28,800 nucleotides of DNA from Bradyrhizobium sp. (lineage in GTDB: Bacteria; Pseudomonadota; Alphaproteobacteria; Rhizobiales; Xanthobacteraceae): the NCBI GenBank assembly GCA_028290305.1, contig JAQGKC010000087.1:1-28800 (forward strand), written 5' to 3'. A program made the translations under genes and the position numbers. This document shows positions 7,622 to 15,527 of this stretch, piece by piece; the stretch's first letter is position 1; every line of letters starts with the position of its first letter. Below the pieces are notes generated by a model. That model saw only the letters and a list, made by a program, of their open reading frames with translations. It ran no database searches and had not been told where the DNA came from.

Positions 7622-8765
7622 AGTCATATCCCTGATCCTTGAGAACGAGGATATAGCGACCAGCGGGAAGCGCGAAATCAGGCTTCTCCGACTGCACCAG
7701 CAGCATCTCGGGATTCCCGGCGATCGGCCGCACCCTGAACTCGTAGCTGACGTTACGTATGTTCCAGGCGTCCGTGACCGGGGAATAACCCGGCTTGCCC
7801 TTGGCATCGAATGTCAGGGCGCGAACCACGCGGGCAACCGCGCGAACGTCCACCCGCTCAGGCGCATTGCCGGCGAGGTCGCGGCGGAACAGGATGAACC
7901 TCGCTTTTCCATCGGGAAGGGTTGTCCGGCTCGGCTCGTTAACCGGAGTGGACATCGCGATCCGTTTGTCCGGCACCCGCTCCGGCAGGAGGGCGAGTTC
8001 ACTGAGCGCCCCGTTGTTCAATGCATATATGCCGTAGTCGCTCGGCACCGGGAACGGCAATTCGTTCGATCGACGATCGGCCGCCTTCGCGTCCGCAGCG
8101 GCCTGTTGCGAGGCGTCCGGTTTGGATGGCGAAGCGGACGGCTTGGCGACGGTTGGCGGCGCCGATCGAGACAGGTTGAGGCGCTCGCCCAAGAGCGGCA
8201 GCCGCTCCTTGTTGTACGCCAGGCTGACCACGGCGATGAACAGCAATATGCCGACGCAAAACCGGGCGAGCGTCGACAGCAGCGTGTTTGTCCGGACATC
8301 CAGGATCGGCTGGAAACCCGGAGACATATAGGTTCTCTCCGGTTCGAGGATATCTTCCGGTGCCGGTGTGAGCGGTATGAGGGCTTCCGCCGATGTCTCG
8401 CCATGAGCGGCGTGCGCGGTAGCCTGGCCGATCTGCGCTGCGGCAGTGGGGGCCGGCAGGCGCTCCCTGTCCTCGCGACGGACCGAAAAGTCCTCGACCC
8501 CCCGGATCGCCGTTTCGAGCGCGGTCGCCAACCGCTGTTGTTCCGCTTCATCGGCCCAGGACGCGTCGACCTTCAAGCGCGTGCGGGCAAGCTGGTAGAT
8601 CGCCGTGCGCATCTGCGCAGGATCTTCCTGCACCGTATTGATCATCCGCTGGAGAATCAGGGCGTATTCGATCTCCTGCACATGGGGCGAGACCGCTTTG
8701 TCCTGATCGATCCTTGGAAGTTCTGGGTTCACAATCGGGTCGGGCTTATCCAAGGCTGAACTCAT
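7527..8765 (-). CDS. Hypothetical single-pass membrane protein with periplasmic C-terminal domain
   Basis: This 412-aa protein is not recognised as a named family. Residues 1-170 are polar and helical, probably cytoplasmic (QEDPAQMRTAIYQLARTRL). One hydrophobic helix lies at about 177-200 (FCVGILLFIAVVSLAY). A Pro/Ser/Ala/Lys-rich linker follows at about 205-245 (APPTVAKPSASPSKPDASQQ). The last 160 residues look like a beta-rich folded domain (ARFILFRRDLAG, YEFRVRPIAGNPEMLLVQ, ALPAGRYILVLKDQGYDFTV) with two Cys near the end (QCLE, SEC). The ATG at 8765 lies inside a 14-bp repeat array with the nearest good Shine-Dalgarno 58 nt away, so an internal ATG at codon 41 is an alternative start. Coding character is strong throughout. 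Its closeness to polysaccharide genes hints at an envelope role, but that is inference. Confidence 0.7.
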   Translation of the reverse strand: MSSALDKPDPIVNPELPRIDQDKAVSPHVQEIEYALILQRMINTVQEDPAQMRTAIYQLARTRLKVDASWADEAEQQRLATALETAIRGVEDFSVRREDRERLPAPTAAAQIGQATAHAAHGETSAEALIPLTPAPEDILEPERTYMSPGFQPILDVRTNTLLSTLARFCVGILLFIAVVSLAYNKERLPLLGERLNLSRSAPPTVAKPSASPSKPDASQQAAADAKAADRRSNELPFPVPSDYGIYALNNGALSELALLPERVPDKRIAMSTPVNEPSRTTLPDGKARFILFRRDLAGNAPERVDVRAVARVVRALTFDAKGKPGYSPVTDAWNIRNVSYEFRVRPIAGNPEMLLVQSEKPDFALPAGRYILVLKDQGYDFTVAGKVTDLAQCLERTDAANGAFYSECQKP

Positions 8766-8822
8766 CCAAGGCTGAACTAGCGAGGCTGAACTAACAAGGC
8801 TGAACTAACAAGGCTGAACTAA
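8751..8822 (-). repeat. Five-copy 14-bp tandem array spanning a start codon
   Basis: Read on the plus strand the unit is CAAGGCTGAACTAA. Copies start at 8751 (16 bp, with two extra bases), 8767, 8781 (one mismatch), 8795 and 8809; the last two are identical. On the minus strand the first copy encodes the residues just after the ATG of the 412-aa protein (SSAL). The other four separate that ATG from AGGTGG at 8824-8829, the only good ribosome-binding site nearby. Confidence 0.9.
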
Positions 8823-9066
8823 GCCACCTAATTATATGAAACGACTAGACTTTCGCATTAACCCCAGCGGTTTCGCAAGATCATCCGATCCATGAGCGGC
8901 GCCCGATTGCCGTTCCGCGACGCGCCTTGGATCGGCAACACATGGCCTTAAAAGCGGGCTGTGCCCGTCCGGCGCTGTCACCTGCGCTTGGCGAACCCAG
9001 GCGTCACAGTCTATTGTGCGCCCGCCAAGCATCGTCGTCTTAAAGCTGTATTGCAAGGATCAGGAT

Positions 9067-9354
9067 ATGTCGCACGTTACCAAGATCGTTTTAGCTGCAC
9101 TTGTTACTACGCTGCTGGTCGGCCTATCCAATCCGGCATCGGCCCATGGACGTCTTTATCCTCTGACCCGCTGCGGCCCCGACCTCGGCTATCTCTGTCG
9201 CATCCATGGCTACTTCAATTCGGCGCCGTTCCACTACAACGTCGCCATCTACCCCGGCTGTATCAAGACGGTTCGGGTCGAGACGCCCTACGGCGTTGAA
9301 AGGCGTCGGGCTGTCGTTTGCGGTGCGCCTGAGAGGGAAATGATCTGGTGGTGA
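9067..9354 (+). CDS. Small secreted cysteine-containing protein
   Basis: The 95-aa product starts with a clear signal peptide (MSHVTKIVLAALVTTLLVGL, then SNPASA), predicted cleavage near residue 26, leaving about 69 residues in the periplasm. The mature part has four Cys (RCGPDLGYLC, PGC, VVCG), compatible with two disulfides, and several aromatic residues. No known domain is recognised. The ATG at 9067 is preferred because AAGGATC lies upstream and it places the signal peptide at the N terminus; the frame is open from 9016. It is one of three small secreted proteins within about 1 kb, but they are on different strands and are not an operon. Confidence 0.6.
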   Translation: MSHVTKIVLAALVTTLLVGLSNPASAHGRLYPLTRCGPDLGYLCRIHGYFNSAPFHYNVAIYPGCIKTVRVETPYGVERRRAVVCGAPEREMIWW

Positions 9355-9406
9355 GACGCTGCTGAGCAGGCTCGCGGAAGCCTGCTCCGGGGGGCCTGCT
9401 TGCCGG

Positions 9407-9634
9407 TTACCGAACCGCTCCCTTTGCCGTGCTGGTGTTGTTCGTGGTCGGCTGCGTCGGCACGTTCCTGACCGGCCCGTTATTGACAGCACCCGGATTG
9501 ACGCTTCTCGGCGACGTTGCGCCGCCGTCGCGCAGGAGATTGCCCGACGCGTCCCGCTGATTCGATATCCCATTTTGCGCCCACGCGGCATTGCCGCAGG
9601 CCAATAGACAAAACATCGCCAGCATCAATCTCAT
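9407..9634 (-). CDS. Small secreted Asn/Thr-rich protein
   Basis: The 75-aa product has a signal peptide at residues 1-19 (MRLMLAMFCLLACGNAAWA, cleavage before QN). The mature peptide is polar and disordered-looking, rich in Asn, Gly, Ser and Thr (NQRDASGNLLRDGGAT, then PTQPTTNNTST). A good ribosome-binding site (GTGAGGA) lies about 6 nt before the ATG. No domain is recognised; the position suggests a periplasmic or exported peptide. Its 3' end faces the secreted protein at 9067-9354. Confidence 0.6.
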   Translation of the reverse strand: MRLMLAMFCLLACGNAAWAQNGISNQRDASGNLLRDGGATSPRSVNPGAVNNGPVRNVPTQPTTNNTSTAKGAVR

Positions 9635-9866
9635 CGGGTCCTCACTTTGATCTCAAAGCCGATACGGGAACGGCAGGCCGGAAAATACCTCGCATGTCGG
9701 CATCGGCGATCGGACTGAAGAAGCCAATGCTGTGCCGAATTCCCAGAAACCCGCTGGCCTCGGCGCGTCACCCGTCGCTTGGCAGTTTTGCCTCTGCCGG
9801 CGGCGCGCGCGTCTCGCAATCGATCGGCCGAGGCGAGCCGCCGATTCGTCTGCCAGTGGGACGAAC

Positions 9867-10112
9867 TCAGTATGAGTATGACGCGGTGGGAGCAACAGCC
9901 ACCGGCGAGTAGTACATGTGGCAGCGGAAAAACGGTCCCCAATTGGCCGCCGGATAGATGTAGCTATCGGCCGACAAGGCATTGCTGTGCGTGTAATCGT
10001 CATACGAATGACAGGCATAGTAACTGTGCCGGTGATGGGATCTCGCTTCCGCCTGCCCGGACGTGACCGCGACGATGGCGATGACTGCGATTGCAACTGG
10101 TCCCGCTTGCAT
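9867..10112 (-). CDS. Small secreted Tyr/His/Ser-rich protein
   Basis: The 81-aa product begins MQAGPVAIAVIAIVAVTSG with predicted cleavage after QAEA near residue 23. The mature peptide is full of Tyr, His and Ser (SHHRHSYYACHSYDDYTHS) with two Cys and ends VAPTASYSY. The start at 10112 is chosen because GGAG lies about 6 nt upstream; the frame is open to 10169 but that extension lacks a site and hides the signal peptide. No family is recognised. His/Tyr-rich small exported peptides of this sort are common hypothetical proteins in Bradyrhizobium-type genomes. Confidence 0.5.
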   Translation of the reverse strand: MQAGPVAIAVIAIVAVTSGQAEARSHHRHSYYACHSYDDYTHSNALSADSYIYPAANWGPFFRCHMYYSPVAVAPTASYSY

Positions 10113-10412
10113 GAGCGCTCCAAATCGATCGATGCTCGAACAAGAAGCCTTGATATTCCGGCTTCGCATTTACGAGCGTATTCTCACCACGCAGCATCAA
10201 GAAGCAAGGCCGATTTGGCCACCGACGCCAAGGATCGCCGCGATGCGGCATCTTGTCCCGTGATGGCTCGGTCCATGGCCCGCCCTTCCTCGCGCCGGAG
10301 GGCCGTGCGCCCGGGGCTTTCGGATCAGACAGCATTGAACGCACGCGGAGACCGAAACTTGGCCACGTGCCACGTGCTTTCGCCGTCCTCGGAAACCCCA
10401 GGGCACTTGAAC
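10113..10412. other. Gene-free spacer
   Basis: I see no credible gene. The only notable motif is a pair of CACGTG palindromes at 10364-10369 and 10371-10376, seven bases apart, with no recognised regulator. Confidence 0.45.
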
Positions 10413-10438
10413 AAAAGGCCCCCTTTCGGGGGCCTTTT
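10413..10438 (-). terminator. Rho-independent terminator of the HU gene
   Basis: AAAAGGCCCCC and GGGGGCCTTTT form a perfect 11-bp stem with a 4-nt loop, one base beyond the stop codon of the HU-family gene. On the minus strand the stem ends in CCTTTTG, giving the short U-tract expected. The symmetrical A/T ends could let it work in both directions. Confidence 0.85.
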
Positions 10439-10439
10439 G

Positions 10440-10742
10440 CTACGCGACCGCGTCTTTCGCGGCTTTGACCGGCCTGGCTCGCACGATCTTGCGGGCAGGC
10501 TTGGCCTTGAACATCATCTCCTCACCCGTGAACGGGTTGGTGCCCTTCCTGGCCTTGGTGGCCGGCTTCTTGATCACAACGAACTTCGCGAAGCCCGGGA
10601 CGAGAAAGACGCCACTCTTCTTGAGCTCTTTATGACCGACGTCGGTCAGCGTCTCCATGACGGTCTTTACATCCCGCTTGGAAAGTTCAGTGGTTGTCGC
10701 AATTTTTTCGATCAACTGCGATTTGGACATTTGGGTGGGCAT
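10440..10742 (-). CDS. HU/IHF-family DNA-binding protein
   Basis: A 100-aa nucleoid-associated protein of the HU/IHF family, which binds and bends DNA as a dimer. The N-terminal helices (MSKSQLIEKIATTTELSKRDVKTVMETLTDVGHKEL) are followed by the beta-arm region: GVFLVPGFAKFVV, then the arm KKPATKARKGTNPFTGEE with the conserved NPFTGE motif at its distal side. The C terminus carries an extra basic Ala/Lys/Arg tail (KPARKIVRARPVKAAKDAVA), giving 100 aa against the usual 90. The ATG at 10742 has an AGAGGAG site about 6 nt upstream; the longer frame to 10772 is rejected. It is monocistronic with its own terminator. An inverted repeat (10766-10844) upstream may regulate it. Sequence does not decide HU-alpha, HU-beta or a paralogue. 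Confidence 0.9.
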   Translation of the reverse strand: MPTQMSKSQLIEKIATTTELSKRDVKTVMETLTDVGHKELKKSGVFLVPGFAKFVVIKKPATKARKGTNPFTGEEMMFKAKPARKIVRARPVKAAKDAVA

Positions 10743-11218
10743 CGTGTCTCCTCTGATTCGAACCCAAGGCACCTTAGACCATCCGGAAGGCCTGCTGAGG
10801 CTTCTACACAGATTTGTTGAGTGTTGACGAGCCTAAAGTGCCTTAAAATAAGGGGTGAGTCGCGCCCTTTAGCAAGCAGCAACTAGCCCTGCAGGCTCCG
10901 GAAGCGAGGATAGCTGCGGAATCGCTGGTTTTCCAGCTCTCTGGAGCCTTCGTGCACCCTTCGAAACACGTCGACGCCGCCATCGGGGATACTGATATCG
11001 GACGGTAACCGAGGCCGTAAGCCCTCAATAGGCCCACGCGAAAGCCTCTTGCCCAGCGGCGCCAGCGGCATAAGCGTAATCCAGAAACGCGTTCAAACTT
11101 GCGTGGCGCCACACCGCCGGACACTGGGAAACCCAGGGAATCCGCCGCCGCCCACAGGTCTTCCGATCGCGTCGAACTCGCTTTGTGCCGCCCGCACCGC
11201 TGCTGTTGGCGGCCAGCT
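10743..11218. other. Gene-free region between HU and aldose epimerase
   Basis: Frames on the minus strand (10843-11439 and 10883-11071) have no recognisable domain and overlap the true epimerase gene. A short peptide-like stretch on the minus strand at about 11035-11100 (HASLNAFLDYAYAAGAAGQE before a stop) may be the tail of a decayed gene, but I cannot assign it. The HU promoter must lie in the left part. Confidence 0.45.
10766..10844. promoter_or_regulatory. Separated inverted repeat upstream of the HU gene
   Basis: AAGGCACCTTAG at 10766-10777 and CTAAAGTGCCTT at 10833-10844 are inverted copies matching at 11 of 12 positions, separated by 55 bp. They start 24 bp upstream of the HU start codon, suggesting a pair of half-sites for a regulator, perhaps a looped operator. 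No known motif is recognised. Confidence 0.35.
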
Positions 11219-12091
11219 CTAACCAACGCCGATCCGATAGCGCAGGACTTCCCTCGCGCCTGGCGCGAGATGCATGACGCCGGGCTTGTCGGCAAATTCA
11301 TCGTCGAAATCGGATGGGCTCGCAAATCCCTGCCACGGCTCGATACAAAGAAATGGCGCGCCCCCCGGCTTCGACCAGATTCCAAGCTGGTGAAAGCCGT
11401 CCCATGAAATGTGCAACGATGGACCGTGAGCCGCTGCATAGCGAACCGACGTGCTGGCGAGCCGATCGAGGATGAGCGCGTCGTCGTCGAACAGCCGTTC
11501 CGACAGCGCCAGCGTTTTACCTTCGAGCGGCGTCGGCTCGGCCTTTTCCCGCATCAGGCCGTCCTTCAATCGCCGGATCGATTCCGCCTCGGCGTCGCAG
11601 AATGTGAGGCTGTAGCTTTCCTTGGGCGCGCCTTCGAGCAGCGGCCAGTTGAAGGCCGGATGGGCGCCGATCGATGCAGGCAACATCTCCTCGCCGGTGT
11701 TGGCGATTTCGAGCGTCACCTCCAGGCCGGCAGCCCGCAGCCGATAGCTGACCGCGAGCTGAAACGTGAACGGATAATGCGACCGCGTTGCCGCGTTGTC
11801 GCACAGAAGCAGCGAACAGGATGTCGCGTCACGTTCGACCCATTCAAAGACCAGATCCCTGGCAAAACCGTGCTGGGTCATCGGATAGGCTTTTCCCCGA
11901 TGCCGCAAGGTGTCGCCCTTCAGGCGGCCGACGATCGGAAACAAGAGCGGTGCATGGCGAGGCCAGGCCGCTCCCGCCTGCCAGATCAACTCAACGCCTT
12001 GAGCATCTTTCAACGAGCATAATTCCGCGCCATACGCCTTGATGGTCGCTTCGATCGCGCCGTCGCGCACCGTATGACGCTCCTCGCTCAT
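11219..12091 (-). CDS. Aldose 1-epimerase family protein (galactose mutarotase-like)
   Basis: The 290-aa protein belongs to the galactose mutarotase-like beta-sandwich superfamily, in the LacX/YeaD-like branch by its compact length. Aldose 1-epimerases interconvert alpha and beta anomers of sugars in the cytoplasm. Family blocks seen are AYGAELCSLKD (residues about 19-29), the HAPLLFPIVGRLKGD block, MTQHGFARDLVFEW with the likely catalytic His near 74, IGAHPAFNWPL with a second His near 143, and CIEPWQGFASP with the likely catalytic Glu near 252. AGGA precedes the ATG by about 7 nt. It stands alone. It may act on a galactose-containing sugar made by GalE or on a sugar phosphate as YeaD does; the substrate is undetermined. 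Confidence 0.85.
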   Translation of the reverse strand: MSEERHTVRDGAIEATIKAYGAELCSLKDAQGVELIWQAGAAWPRHAPLLFPIVGRLKGDTLRHRGKAYPMTQHGFARDLVFEWVERDATSCSLLLCDNAATRSHYPFTFQLAVSYRLRAAGLEVTLEIANTGEEMLPASIGAHPAFNWPLLEGAPKESYSLTFCDAEAESIRRLKDGLMREKAEPTPLEGKTLALSERLFDDDALILDRLASTSVRYAAAHGPSLHISWDGFHQLGIWSKPGGAPFLCIEPWQGFASPSDFDDEFADKPGVMHLAPGAREVLRYRIGVG

Positions 12092-12360
12092 GCTTCATCC
12101 TTCCAGAATGCAGTTCAGTGGCTGCCGTCTCGGTTCGCCGCCGCCTGCTGCTCAGCGGATCGCCCGGCAACGCGTGAGAAGACCGCCAGCGGCGTCATCA
12201 CAAGCGGTCCGCCGCAGGCGATCTTACCCCACTTCCAGCACTTGCAATTGTTGAAATTGACGACGGTGACGAAGGCCGCGCGCCCTTGCATCGATCGTGC
12301 AAGACGGTTTATCGCGCTGTACTTTTCTTCGTCTGCTTGCTGAGCGGCGGCGAGTGTCGG

Positions 12361-12568
12361 CGAACCGGTGTCGCTCCGGGACCGGGAAGGCTTTGGATCG
12401 CCATCCGTGCTCCGTAAACTCGGTTGTCTTGCTGACAAGTTCAAAAGCACTTGGCGAATTCTGTTCGGATCGCCCTTCAGATATTGATGAAAGACCGTTC
12501 GCAACCCCGGCTGGCGGTCTTTCGCCTTCCGCCATGAACGACGCAACGCTCGCGACCAGATGTCTCAC
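12361..12568 (-). pseudogene. Decayed histidine-kinase ATPase-domain fragment
   Basis: Pieces of a hybrid sensor kinase can be read on the minus strand in shifting frames. They are IDFDVRHLVASVASFMAEG (about 12572-12513), KAKDRQPGLRT followed by GDPNRIRQVLLNL (N-box, 12474-12439), ELVSKTTEFTEHG (about 12443-12404) in another frame, and a DTG (12372-12364) back in the first. This is the order found in HATPase_c domains, where the N-box normally continues into LLSNAIKFTE-G. At least three frameshifts have occurred and the downstream ATP lid is gone. The rest of 12092-12809 shows no intact gene apart from this and the receiver fragment. Confidence 0.65.
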
Positions 12569-12665
12569 GTCGAAATCGATGCATGCCTTGCTTCCGGCAT
12601 GAACAGCTTCGCGACCAAACCGATCCAGCCCGACGCGCTATATGATGCGATTTCGCTCTGGGCTC
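12545..12665 (+). pseudogene. Response-regulator receiver C-terminal fragment
   Basis: The plus-strand frame reads NARDQMSHVEIDACLASGMN followed by SFATKPIQPDALYDAI. This is the end of a receiver domain: the conserved Lys before Pro (TKPI) and the C-L-A-x-G-M segment match the loop after beta-5 of hybrid kinases. The beta-1 to beta-4 part with the phospho-accepting Asp is absent, and downstream residues become non-coding. It points away from the adjacent kinase fragment on the other strand, so an inversion or rearrangement has split the ancestral gene. Confidence 0.6.
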
Positions 12666-12809
12666 GCCCGCGCGATCACATGGGCGCCTCGCCGCCTGGC
12701 GGCGTCAGATGTCCGCCGACAGCCCGATCGGCGAGCACGGGTTGCGCCACGCGTGCTGAGAAGCCCGCCGCCGAAATCAAGAGCGGCTGCCGGATAAGCA
12801 GGCCAAGAT

Positions 12810-13718
12810 CTATCTCAGAAAGCTTGCCAAGCTCGTGCCCTGGATCTTGGAGATCGCGGAAAACGACGCAGTGAGCTGCGCCTGATAGGTGGCCATCTGC
12901 GCCGTGATCGCGGCCACGTCCACGCCGGTGAGATTGTTGCCAAGGGTCTGCGCGAAGCTCTGAAAGTCACTCTGCAGCGAGCTTGCGGATTCGATCTGAT
13001 CTGAGGAATTTGCAATCTTCGCCCACACCGTGCTGGTGGCGTCCAGCGCGCTGTCGGCAACATTCAATGCATTGGTGATGTCGCTTGACGACAGCGTGCT
13101 GCTGTTGGCGACAAATTTCAGCGCCCGCATGATCTGCTCGAAAGCGGGATTGTCGGCCGTGACACCGTAGGACACCGTCTGGTCGGCTGAGACACGCACC
13201 GAGGCGATCTCGCTGTCGCCCTTATAATAGCTGGTGTCCGCCGTGGTCAGCGATCCGGCGCCCGTCGCAAAGCTCGACAGGTCCGCCGGCGCCGTCGTGG
13301 TGCGGGCGCCGCCAAACACATATTCTCCGTTGTATTGCGTATTCAGAAGCGACCCCATCTGCTGCAGCGCCTGCTGGGCCGAAGTGATCGCCGAACTCGT
13401 CGCCGAGTCGCTGCTGGTGGTCGCCGCGCTGAGCGACGTCTTCAGGTTTGTGATGACGTCGACCATTTGTTTGACCGCGCTATACATCACCTGGACCTTG
13501 TTGTCGGCAAGAGTCGAGGCGTCGATATAGGACTGCGCGCGCGTGACCGAGACCTGAAGGTTGATGACCTGCTGCGTGTCGGCACCATAGCCGGCCAGGA
13601 ATTGCGACTGCACCCCGGAGCTTTCCTGGAGCTGCAAATTGGCCATGGTGGCCTCGGTGCGAAGCGCTCCTGTGATCATCTGATCGGAAAGCGCGAATGT
13701 GGCTACGCGTGCGAACAT
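12810..13718 (-). CDS. flgL: Flagellar hook-filament junction protein FlgL (HAP3)
   Basis: A 302-aa flagellin-like protein that forms the junction between hook and filament on the FlgK side nearest the filament. The N-terminal coiled region (MFARVATFALSDQMITGALRTEATM, then NLQVSVTRAQSYIDASTLADNKVQV) and the C-terminal one (AQLTASFSAISKIQGTSLASFL) are the flagellin D0/D1-like ends. The middle (GSLLNTQYNGEYVFGGARTTTAP) has the GxYVFGG motif typical of FlgL. AGGAG lies about 8 nt before the ATG. It is the last gene of the flgD-flgE-orf-flgN-flgK-flgL run, 16 bp after flgK. Export should be through the flagellar type III system with the FlgN-like chaperone. Standard length. Confidence 0.85.
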   Translation of the reverse strand: MFARVATFALSDQMITGALRTEATMANLQLQESSGVQSQFLAGYGADTQQVINLQVSVTRAQSYIDASTLADNKVQVMYSAVKQMVDVITNLKTSLSAATTSSDSATSSAITSAQQALQQMGSLLNTQYNGEYVFGGARTTTAPADLSSFATGAGSLTTADTSYYKGDSEIASVRVSADQTVSYGVTADNPAFEQIMRALKFVANSSTLSSSDITNALNVADSALDATSTVWAKIANSSDQIESASSLQSDFQSFAQTLGNNLTGVDVAAITAQMATYQAQLTASFSAISKIQGTSLASFLR

Positions 13719-13734
13719 GATGCCGTCTCCTTGC

Positions 13735-15501
13735 CTAGCCTGCCTGCATCGCCGCGATCAGCGACGTAAACATCGTGTTGATGGTACTGATCAGTTGAGA
13801 GACAGCCGCATATTGATTCTGCAGCGCGGCCGAACGATTCGTCTCCTCGTCGACGTTCACGCCGGACTCGGCGGATAGCGAGCCCGCATAGGCCTGCTGC
13901 GCCGTCAACTTGGAGGTAAACACGCCCGAGGCTTGGGAGGCCTTGGTCGCGACGTTCGACACGATCGCGGCGGCATAGCCGGCGAAAGACCCCTTGGTCG
14001 CGTTGAGCCCGCCGGCAGCCGCGAAATTCGTCGATCCGGTCAGCGCGGCGTCAAACGCGTTGGCCACGGTGGCCGAACCGGGCGACAACACCTGGTTTCC
14101 TACCGTCAGCGTTGCCGAGGAATCGAGCGTCGAAATCGGGAGCGCGGCGCTGCCATCGAGAATGTCGCCACGGACGGCGAAATCCGAAGCGCCGGTCCCG
14201 GTCGCCAGATCGTTGAGACCGAAATAGTCCGAGAACCCCGGCGCATTGGCGCCGCCGATCGAACTCGTCATCTCATTGATGGAGATACCATCGCCGCTGG
14301 TATTGGCCTTGAGCGTCAAATGGCCGCTTGAATCGACTGAAGCCGTGACATCGGTATTGCTGAGCGCCTGGGCCAAGGCGGTGACCGACGTGAACCGGGA
14401 AAGATCGACGTCCTGATAGGACACGACATTACCGCTCTGGCCGACGACCGCGATGCGTACGGTGCCGGTGGCCGATAGCGCGTCGGGCACAGAAGCAGAC
14501 CCGGTCAGGCCCGCCGGCGGCGGCAGCGCCGTTCCTTGATTAGAGACCGCGTTGAGGCTCGACTTCAGTTGCTGGGCTAGCTGGTCGAGCTGGGATTGCG
14601 ACGCAGGCAGGGTCTTGTCGCGCAAGGTGACCAGGGCGCTGATTTTGCCCGAAGTGATCTGGGAGGTGATGTCGGCGCCGTTCACGGTGATGGCGCTGAA
14701 GCCCCCCGTGCCACCCGGGCTGGAGGTTGTCGACGCCGACACGCTGGACGCCGGCGTATAGCTCAACGTATGCGCCGAGCTGTCGACCAGCGCCTGGCCC
14801 GACGCCGTAAACACCTGAAGATCGCCGCTCGAATTCGTGTAGTAGCTCACATTCATGAATGAGGAGAGATCTTGCAGCGCGGAGTTGCGCTGATCCTCGA
14901 GATCCGCCGTGGACTGGCCGGAGGCCGCACCCTGTTTGATCTCCTTGTTCAGATCGGCGATCTGCTGGAGGTCCTTGTTGATGCTGCCGACCGATGAGGA
15001 GATATCCTGGTCAGCGTTGGCGCGCAGATTCTGGATACCACTCGACGTTTGCCGCAATTGCGTCGCTACATCGTCGAGCGCACTGACTGCGGCCGCCTGC
15101 AGCGAAACGCTGCCGGGTGTTGCAGCCAAGGACGACAGTGCCGATTCCAGCGACGCCAGCGAATTCGCAAGTGAGGTACCCTTGGTCCCGCTGCCGGAAC
15201 TGCTGGCGGTTCCGAAGAGCTGCTGGAGCTCGGACATGTAACTGTTGGTGACGTCGGCGGAGCCGAGATCAGACGTGGCGCCGATCAACGATTTCAGGAG
15301 CAGCTTGTCGACATTGCTGCTGATGCCGGTGATCGTGACGCCGGCGCCGATTCCGCCGGTGGCGACGCTCTCCTGATTGGCGTTCTTTTGGGTATAGCCC
15401 GCAGTGCCGGCGTTCGCGAGGTTCGCCGCCGTCACGCTGACTTGCAGCTCCGTGGCGGCAAGCCCGCTGAAGGCGATTAGTCGTGCAATATCAAGTGACA
15501 C
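13735..15501 (-). CDS. flgK: Flagellar hook-associated protein FlgK (HAP1)
   Basis: A 588-aa hook-filament junction protein. The N-terminal flagellar rod/hook signature is MSLDIARLIAFSGLAATELQ followed by VTAANLANAGTAGYTQKNAN. The C-terminal FlgK/FlgE-type end contains SGVNVDEETNRSAALQNQYAAVSQLISTINTMFTSLI. The central region is Ser/Thr/Ala-rich and predicted to be the exposed domain. The start is GTG at 15501, supported by GGGAG about 7 nt upstream and by the conserved N terminus beginning there. It follows the flgN-like gene by 26 bp and precedes flgL by 16 bp. Confidence 0.9.
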   Translation of the reverse strand: MSLDIARLIAFSGLAATELQVSVTAANLANAGTAGYTQKNANQESVATGGIGAGVTITGISSNVDKLLLKSLIGATSDLGSADVTNSYMSELQQLFGTASSSGSGTKGTSLANSLASLESALSSLAATPGSVSLQAAAVSALDDVATQLRQTSSGIQNLRANADQDISSSVGSINKDLQQIADLNKEIKQGAASGQSTADLEDQRNSALQDLSSFMNVSYYTNSSGDLQVFTASGQALVDSSAHTLSYTPASSVSASTTSSPGGTGGFSAITVNGADITSQITSGKISALVTLRDKTLPASQSQLDQLAQQLKSSLNAVSNQGTALPPPAGLTGSASVPDALSATGTVRIAVVGQSGNVVSYQDVDLSRFTSVTALAQALSNTDVTASVDSSGHLTLKANTSGDGISINEMTSSIGGANAPGFSDYFGLNDLATGTGASDFAVRGDILDGSAALPISTLDSSATLTVGNQVLSPGSATVANAFDAALTGSTNFAAAGGLNATKGSFAGYAAAIVSNVATKASQASGVFTSKLTAQQAYAGSLSAESGVNVDEETNRSAALQNQYAAVSQLISTINTMFTSLIAAMQAG

Positions 15502-15527
15502 CGTAATCTCCCGCCGTTGAGGCTTTT

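Noticed and set aside
7536..8759. 407-aa plus-strand frame opposite the 412-aa membrane protein
   Set aside because: Arg-rich shadow of the minus-strand gene, with no domain; the minus strand shows a membrane helix, a linker and a folded-domain pattern.
10750..10800. tRNA-like pieces on the minus strand (GGTCTAAGG and GGGTTCGAATC)
   Set aside because: The sequences resemble a tRNA-Ser D-arm and a T-loop, but the T-stem does not pair, and the anticodon arm and acceptor stem are missing. Probably chance within the HU leader.
9918..10820. 300-aa plus-strand frame over the HU gene
   Set aside because: It runs antisense through HU and the HU terminator and has no recognisable domain.
10843..11439. 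198-aa minus-strand frame downstream of and overlapping the aldose epimerase
   Set aside because: Overlaps 220 bp of the true epimerase coding region in a different frame and has no domain.
12115..12291. Short minus-strand frame with NFNNCKCWKWGKIACGG
   Set aside because: It lies in the decayed kinase region and has no ribosome-binding site or recognisable family; likely non-coding.
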